A DNA stretch of 36,020 nucleotides, taken from JAWLEV01 sp046538105 (GTDB lineage: Bacteria; Chloroflexota; Anaerolineae; UBA1429). A model generated the notes under the pieces. It made no database searches. It was given only the letters and a program-made list of their open reading frames with translations, and was not told the origin of the DNA. The stretch spans positions 1-36,020 of the forward strand of contig JBKHJO010000027.1 of the NCBI GenBank assembly GCA_046538105.1, in the 5' to 3' direction. Position 1 is the first letter of the stretch, and each line of letters begins with the position of its first letter. Below, one piece after another: positions 32,210 through 36,020 of this stretch. The position numbers and the translations under genes were made by a program.

Positions 32210-32602
32210 ATGCACAAACTTTTGGATAGATGTCCAACATGCGGCGGGGAACTGGAGATCCGCGAGTTACACTGCCCGAACTGTGACACCGTCATCCGCG
32301 GGCACTATGCGCCGTGCGGCTTTTGCCAGCTCTCGGAGGAGACGCGCGGCTTTATCCGCGATTTCGTGCGCAATCGCGGCAACCTGAAGGAAATGGAGCG
32401 CGAGTCGGGCGAGTCGTACTGGACGCTGCGGGCGCGGCTCAACGACGTCATCGAGGAACTGGGGTTCCAGGTGCCGGCGCAGGAGGATGAGGAGATGGCG
32501 GAGGAGCGGCGAAACATACTGAAGCAGGTACAGATGGGGCATCTGAACGTCACGGAGGCGGTGCGCTCCCTGACGACACTGAAGGGAGGGAAGGAGTCAT
32601 GA
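32210..32602 (+). CDS. DUF2089 family zinc-finger/HTH protein
   Basis: A 130-residue probable transcription regulator. Six cysteines in CxxC pairs (C8/C11, C22/C25, C36/C39) form zinc knuckles; residues 43-88 (ETRGFIRDFVRNRGNLKEME, then YWTLRARLNDVIEELGF) look like a sigma-region-4-like helix-turn-helix. The tail RRNILKQVQMGHLNVTEAVRSL is the SHOCT-like motif shared with YvlB/LiaX proteins. The ATG at 32210 follows GAGAGGTGG; a GTG three codons earlier is possible but overlaps that site. Its TGA overlaps the next ATG. DUF2089 proteins often sit with YvlB-like envelope-stress proteins; here the partner is a pentapeptide protein. Confidence 0.85.
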   Translation: MHKLLDRCPTCGGELEIRELHCPNCDTVIRGHYAPCGFCQLSEETRGFIRDFVRNRGNLKEMERESGESYWTLRARLNDVIEELGFQVPAQEDEEMAEERRNILKQVQMGHLNVTEAVRSLTTLKGGKES

Positions 32603-33726
32603 CCAATATGGAAAACAACAGCCGGACATACGAGGACCAGCGCCAGATTCTGGAATTGGTGCAAGCGGGCAAACTCTCGGTAGAGGAAGCCGACCGCCTC
32701 CTGGCGGCACTGGAGGCAGAGGGAGTAGAGGATGAGCCGGACGAGGAAAGGGTCGAAGGAGAGCCGGAGGGTCAGCCCTTTGAGGGTGGCGACTGGACGG
32801 AGCGACTGGAACGTACCATCAAAGAGGCCACCCGGGGTATCGGGGAGCGCGTGGCCCGGGCCACGGCCGGCCTGGGAGCCGACGTCGGGCAGGCCATGGC
32901 CGACGTAGACAAAGTGGTGGAGGAAGTCATTCGCGACGTGACCGAGGATCTGCCACGCGGGGCGCTCCTGGGCGCCAATATTCAGGATGCCAGACTCGAG
33001 GACGCCAACCTGGAAGGGGCCGGCCTCCAGGGCGCCAATCTACAGGGCACCGATCTGCGCGAGGCCAATCTACAAGGGACCCAACTGCAGGGGGCAAATC
33101 TAAAAGATGCCAACTTGCGAGGGGCCGATCTCTCGGGCTGCAACCTCCGGGGCGCCAACATGGAGGAGGTGGACCTCAGCGGCAGGATCCTCACCGACGG
33201 TAACCTGCTGGGCGCCAACCTGAGGGGCCTGCAGATCGAGAACGTGTTGCTGGAGAAGGCCAGCCTGCAGGGGTGCAACCTCCACGATACGCGCCTCCAG
33301 GACGTGTCACTGGAAAAAGCCCGCGTGCAGGGGACGAATCTTCACGGCGCCTCGTTGACCGAGACGTCCCTGGAAAAGGCCAACCTACAGGGCTGCAATC
33401 TGCATCGGGCCATCATCAGCAAGAGCAATCTGGAAAAGGCCAATTTGATGGGGGCCAATCTGGATGCCAGCACGCTGACGGAGGTAAATGCCAGCAAGGT
33501 CAGCCTACAGGGCTGCGATCTGGGCGAGGCGCGCCTGCAGCGCACCAACATGGAAAAGGCCGACCTGCGCAGGGCCAACCTGCGCGGCGTCGATTTTGAC
33601 GGGGTGGATCTGTCCGGGGTCAACCTGTATGGGGCCGACCTGCACGGCCTGACCCTGCGCGATCGCGACCTGTCGGGACGGGACCTGAGCGGCGCCACCG
33701 CCGACGATCTCGAGACAGCGGACTGA
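32599..33726 (+). CDS. Pentapeptide-repeat protein with N-terminal YvlB/LiaX-like motif
   Basis: A 375-residue protein. Residues 13-40 (DQRQILELVQAGKLSVEEAD onward) repeat the SHOCT-like helical motif that ends the upstream DUF2089 protein. A charged linker and an amphipathic helical stretch follow (about 65-115). Residues 117-370 are continuous A(D/N)LxG pentapeptides predicted to form a right-handed quadrilateral beta-helix. Residues 218-337 fall into six consecutive 20-residue units beginning LEKA, one per helix coil. No membrane segment. Known relatives include DNA mimics that protect gyrase, but no such role can be assigned. It overlaps DUF2089 by four bases and ends at a strong terminator. 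Confidence 0.88.
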   Translation: MTNMENNSRTYEDQRQILELVQAGKLSVEEADRLLAALEAEGVEDEPDEERVEGEPEGQPFEGGDWTERLERTIKEATRGIGERVARATAGLGADVGQAMADVDKVVEEVIRDVTEDLPRGALLGANIQDARLEDANLEGAGLQGANLQGTDLREANLQGTQLQGANLKDANLRGADLSGCNLRGANMEEVDLSGRILTDGNLLGANLRGLQIENVLLEKASLQGCNLHDTRLQDVSLEKARVQGTNLHGASLTETSLEKANLQGCNLHRAIISKSNLEKANLMGANLDASTLTEVNASKVSLQGCDLGEARLQRTNMEKADLRRANLRGVDFDGVDLSGVNLYGADLHGLTLRDRDLSGRDLSGATADDLETAD

Positions 33727-33747
33727 TCGGTCGCCACGGCACGCAAG

Positions 33748-33782
33748 AGCCCATCGTCCTGCGAGGCGATGGGCTTTTTCTT
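33748..33782 (+). terminator. Rho-independent terminator of the DUF2089-pentapeptide operon
   Basis: AGCCCATCG (33748-33756) pairs with CGATGGGCT (33767-33775), loop of 10 bases, followed by TTTTCTTT. It lies 22 bases after the stop. Confidence 0.95.
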
Positions 33783-33881
33783 TCGGGGGCGCGCGCACAA
33801 ATCCACCGTCGGCTCAAGGCCGACGGCTAGCCTCATAAGTGCGCTAAAACGCACTAGACCGCATATTTCGCCCTCCCAAAC

Positions 33882-34031
33882 ATGCTCGGCCTAAAGGCCA
33901 ACGCTAGGGCGCTTTGCGCCGGGCGTCGACCTACGTCGACGCGTCTGGGCAACGCCCACGGGTGTACTTGTGCTCTGTCAGACTCCTCTTTCTGACAGAG
34001 CCGATGATTCCAACAGATTGTGCGTACACCT
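33882..34031 (+). repeat. Hairpin-rich direct repeat, copy 2
   Basis: Same family as 31984-32137. The copy holds a row of perfect small stems: GGCCT-AA-AGGCC, GGCGC-TTT-GCGCC, GCGTCGAC-CTAC-GTCGACGC, TGGGC-AAC-GCCCA, then GCTCTGTCAG...CTGACAGAGC (10 bp). Further palindromes (CCGTCGGC/GCCGACGG, AGTGCG/CGCACT) lie just upstream at about 33806-33857. It ends about 15 bases before the lactonase promoter. Confidence 0.7.
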
Positions 34032-34046
34032 CGGTGGGTTTTTCAC

Positions 34047-34076
34047 TTGTCGTCGATTGGTGGCGACCATTATAAT
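34047..34076 (+). promoter_or_regulatory. Promoter of the apionate-lactonase-like gene
   Basis: TTGTCG (34047-34052) and TATAAT (34071-34076) with an 18-bp spacer, about 45 bases before the GTG start. Confidence 0.6.
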
Positions 34077-34120
34077 CATGATGGTCCTTCATTTGCCTAT
34101 CCACCCTGAGGAGGAAGACC

Positions 34121-36020
34121 GTGCTATCCAAGAATATCCTGTACCATGGCCGGGAGCGGCCGCCGACGAGACGACGAAGCCTGCGCGCCGGCCCCCTCAC
34201 CCTCCTTTTCGAGGAGGACGCCACCATGGGGGGCGCCCTGCGCCACATCAAACTGGGCGACCGCGAGATCCTGCGGCGCGTCTATGTGGCGGTGCGGGAT
34301 CGGCACTGGGGCACCGTGCCCTCCACCCTCTCGGACGTAGACGTAGAAGCCGGCGACGATTCCTTTCGCATCACCTTTCAGGTGGAGAACGTGGCGGGCG
34401 AGATCAACTTTTTCTGGCGGGGCACCATCGCCGGCGACGATCGGGGTACCGTCACCTTTATTATGGACGGCAGGGCACGCTCCACCTTCCTGCGCAACCG
34501 CATCGGTCTCTGCGTACTGCATCCCATGGGCCTGGCGGGCCAACCGTGTCTCGTGGAGCACGCCGACGGCAGCCTGGAGGAAGGCGAGTTCCCCACCTAC
34601 ATCGCCCCCCATCAGCCCTTTCAGGAGATGCGCGCCATCTCACATCAGGTGGCTCCCGGCGTGCGGGCCATGGTACGCGTTGAAGGGGACGTCTTTGAGA
34701 TGGAGGATCAGCGCAACTGGACCGACGCTTCCTACAAGACCTATTCCACGCCCCTGGCTCTACCCGCCCCTGTAGAGATCGAGGAGGGTACGAGGATTTG
34801 CCAGTCGATCATCCTACGTCTGGAGGGCATGTCGGCGAAGGGGTGGGCCGCGGTTCCCTCGAAAGAACCCCCCTCTTTTGCCGTGGCCGACGCGTCCACC
34901 CATCCCCTGCCCCAGATCGGGCTGGCGATGGCGGGGCACGGCCAGCCCCTGACAGAGAAAGAGTGTGGGAGACTGCGGGCCCTTCACCCCTCCCACCTGC
35001 GGGCGAACCTGCACCTGACCGATCCCGACTATGGGGCGATCCTGCAGCGGGCCACCGTCGAGGCCTGGGCTCTGAACGCGCCCCTGGAGATGGCCCTCTT
35101 TCTGCCCGAGGCCCCCGCCGGCGAACTGGGGGACCTGGTCAAGCGGCTGGAAACCCTGCATCCCCCCGTGTGCCGGTGGCTCGTCTTTCAGCAGGGTGCG
35201 CCCACCACGCCCGAACGGGCGGTGCGCCTAGTCCGGGAGCATCTGGCGGATTATGCGCCCCGGGCCCGCTTTGGCGGGGGGACGGACCGCTATTTTACCG
35301 AACTGAACCGCAACCGACCGCCGGTGGAGGCCCTGGATCTGGTGTGCTACTCACTGAACCCCCAGGTCCACGCCTTTGATGGGCTCTCCCTGGTGGAGGC
35401 CCTCAGGACCCAGGCCGTGACGGTGGAGAGCGCCCGTCGCTTTGTGGGCAACCTGCCCCTGGTCGTCGGGCCGATCACCCTGAGACCCCGCTCCAACCCC
35501 CACACCGGCGAGACTCTTGCCGGGGACCCGCGCCAGGTCTCCCTCCTTGGCGCGGGCTGGACGGCGGGCAGCCTCAAATACGTAGCCGAAGGCGGCGCGT
35601 ACGGCGTCACCTATTACGAGACCACGGGGTGGCGTGGGGTGATGGAACGGGAAAAGTCTCAAGACAGATCGAACGCCTTCCCATCCATCCCTGGCGCCGT
35701 CTACCCCCTCTACCACGTCCTGGCCGACGTGGCGGCCTACGCCGGGGGGTGCATCGTGCCCAGCGCGTCCAGCGACAGGTTGCGGGTGGACGGCCTCGCC
35801 CTGGAAAAAGGGGGACGCCGGCGCATCCTCCTGGCCAACCTGGGCCCCGATCCTCGGCGGGTGACGGTGCGGGGTCTGGGTGATGACGGGGCCGCCGTGC
35901 GGCACCTGGACGAGACCAACGTCGAGGAGGCCATGGTCGATCCCGAATCCTTCCGCGCGCGGGAGGGCCAGGAGCGGGAGACCGAGGGCGGCACACTGGA
36001 TGTGCGTCTGCGGTCCTATG
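34121..36020 (+). CDS. apnL: D-apionate lactonase-like protein (3' end beyond the window)
   Basis: An open frame of at least 633 codons running off the right edge. It resembles ApnL, which opens D-apionolactone to D-apionate in apiose breakdown. An N-terminal beta-rich domain contains RVYVAVRDRHWGTVPSTLSD, FLRNRIGLCVLHPMGLAG, FPTYIAPHQPFQEMRAISHQ and the hallmark EMEDQRNWTDASYKTYSTPL (around residues 193-212). A middle barrel-like domain follows (LPQIGLAMAGHGQPL, AILQRATVEAWALNAPLEM, LDLVCYSLNPQVHAFD, AYGVTYYETTGWRG), then a C-terminal beta domain (KGGRRRILLANLGPDPRRV). The start is GTG after GAGGAGG; no signal peptide. It has its own promoter. Family naming rests on remembered motifs. Confidence 0.75.
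   Translation, partial: MLSKNILYHGRERPPTRRRSLRAGPLTLLFEEDATMGGALRHIKLGDREILRRVYVAVRDRHWGTVPSTLSDVDVEAGDDSFRITFQVENVAGEINFFWRGTIAGDDRGTVTFIMDGRARSTFLRNRIGLCVLHPMGLAGQPCLVEHADGSLEEGEFPTYIAPHQPFQEMRAISHQVAPGVRAMVRVEGDVFEMEDQRNWTDASYKTYSTPLALPAPVEIEEGTRICQSIILRLEGMSAKGWAAVPSKEPPSFAVADASTHPLPQIGLAMAGHGQPLTEKECGRLRALHPSHLRANLHLTDPDYGAILQRATVEAWALNAPLEMALFLPEAPAGELGDLVKRLETLHPPVCRWLVFQQGAPTTPERAVRLVREHLADYAPRARFGGGTDRYFTELNRNRPPVEALDLVCYSLNPQVHAFDGLSLVEALRTQAVTVESARRFVGNLPLVVGPITLRPRSNPHTGETLAGDPRQVSLLGAGWTAGSLKYVAEGGAYGVTYYETTGWRGVMEREKSQDRSNAFPSIPGAVYPLYHVLADVAAYAGGCIVPSASSDRLRVDGLALEKGGRRRILLANLGPDPRRVTVRGLGDDGAAVRHLDETNVEEAMVDPESFRAREGQERETEGGTLDVRLRSY

Noticed and set aside
33250..33609. CRISPR-like array in the 60-bp periodic DNA
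   Set aside because: The periodicity is in frame within a pentapeptide protein, with diverged units and no spacers. No CRISPR array or cas gene was seen anywhere in the window.

Overview
The window reads as a chromosomal segment of a GC-rich, probably anaerobic bacterium. The best guess is Chloroflexota (Anaerolineae-like). That guess rests on the gene mix (PriA with a winged-helix insert, DUF2089 plus pentapeptide protein, SLC13/RCK transporter, several aldehyde:ferredoxin oxidoreductases, many PIN toxins, palindromic intergenic repeats). It is an inference, since there is no rRNA or marker alignment here. TGA, TAG and TAA all serve as stops.

Layout. 1-4.3 kb: guanylate kinase, a MEMO/AmmeMemoRadiSam-B protein and PriA, all rightward. 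4.3-10.5 kb: leftward genes for L-ribulokinase, a Mut7-C RNase-like protein, an MFS transporter broken by one in-frame TGA, and a glyoxylate-carboligase-like ThDP enzyme with its own promoter and terminator. 10.6-15.0 kb: a decayed PIN toxin, then ftsH and an SLC13-type transporter with two RCK_C domains. 15.0-20.0 kb: accessory region with one damaged and one intact toxin-antitoxin module, a zinc-ribbon/HEAT-SEC-C gene pair, an ElyC/SanA-like protein, a MaoC hydratase and dispersed palindromic repeats. 20.0-25.3 kb: a four-cluster ferredoxin with an AOR-family enzyme, a second AOR and a methyltransferase. 25.3-30.5 kb: a rightward catabolic cluster (DHOD-like flavoprotein, UroD-like protein, mandelate-racemase/enolase-family dehydratase, D-apionate oxidoisomerase-like protein, xylose-isomerase-like TIM barrel). 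30.6-33.8 kb: an antitoxin/PIN pair and a DUF2089-pentapeptide operon. 34.1 kb to the window edge: a large protein, cut by the edge, resembling D-apionate lactonase.

How it fits together. ApnO-like and ApnL-like proteins in one window point to breakdown of the branched plant-cell-wall sugar acid D-apionate, or a close analogue. The surrounding enolase-family, TIM-barrel, UroD-like and DHOD-like genes may supply non-canonical steps, because no recognisable OiaK/OiaC/OiaT/OiaX partner is visible. A perfect CRP-type palindrome precedes the 25.3 kb cluster. Pairs of a second palindrome, 84-86 bp apart, precede both ribulokinase and the second AOR gene, hinting at a shared sugar regulon. The lactonase gene is separated from the other apn-type gene by a toxin-antitoxin pair and by a DUF2089-pentapeptide operon. 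That operon is bracketed by two copies of a hairpin-rich direct repeat of about 150 bp.
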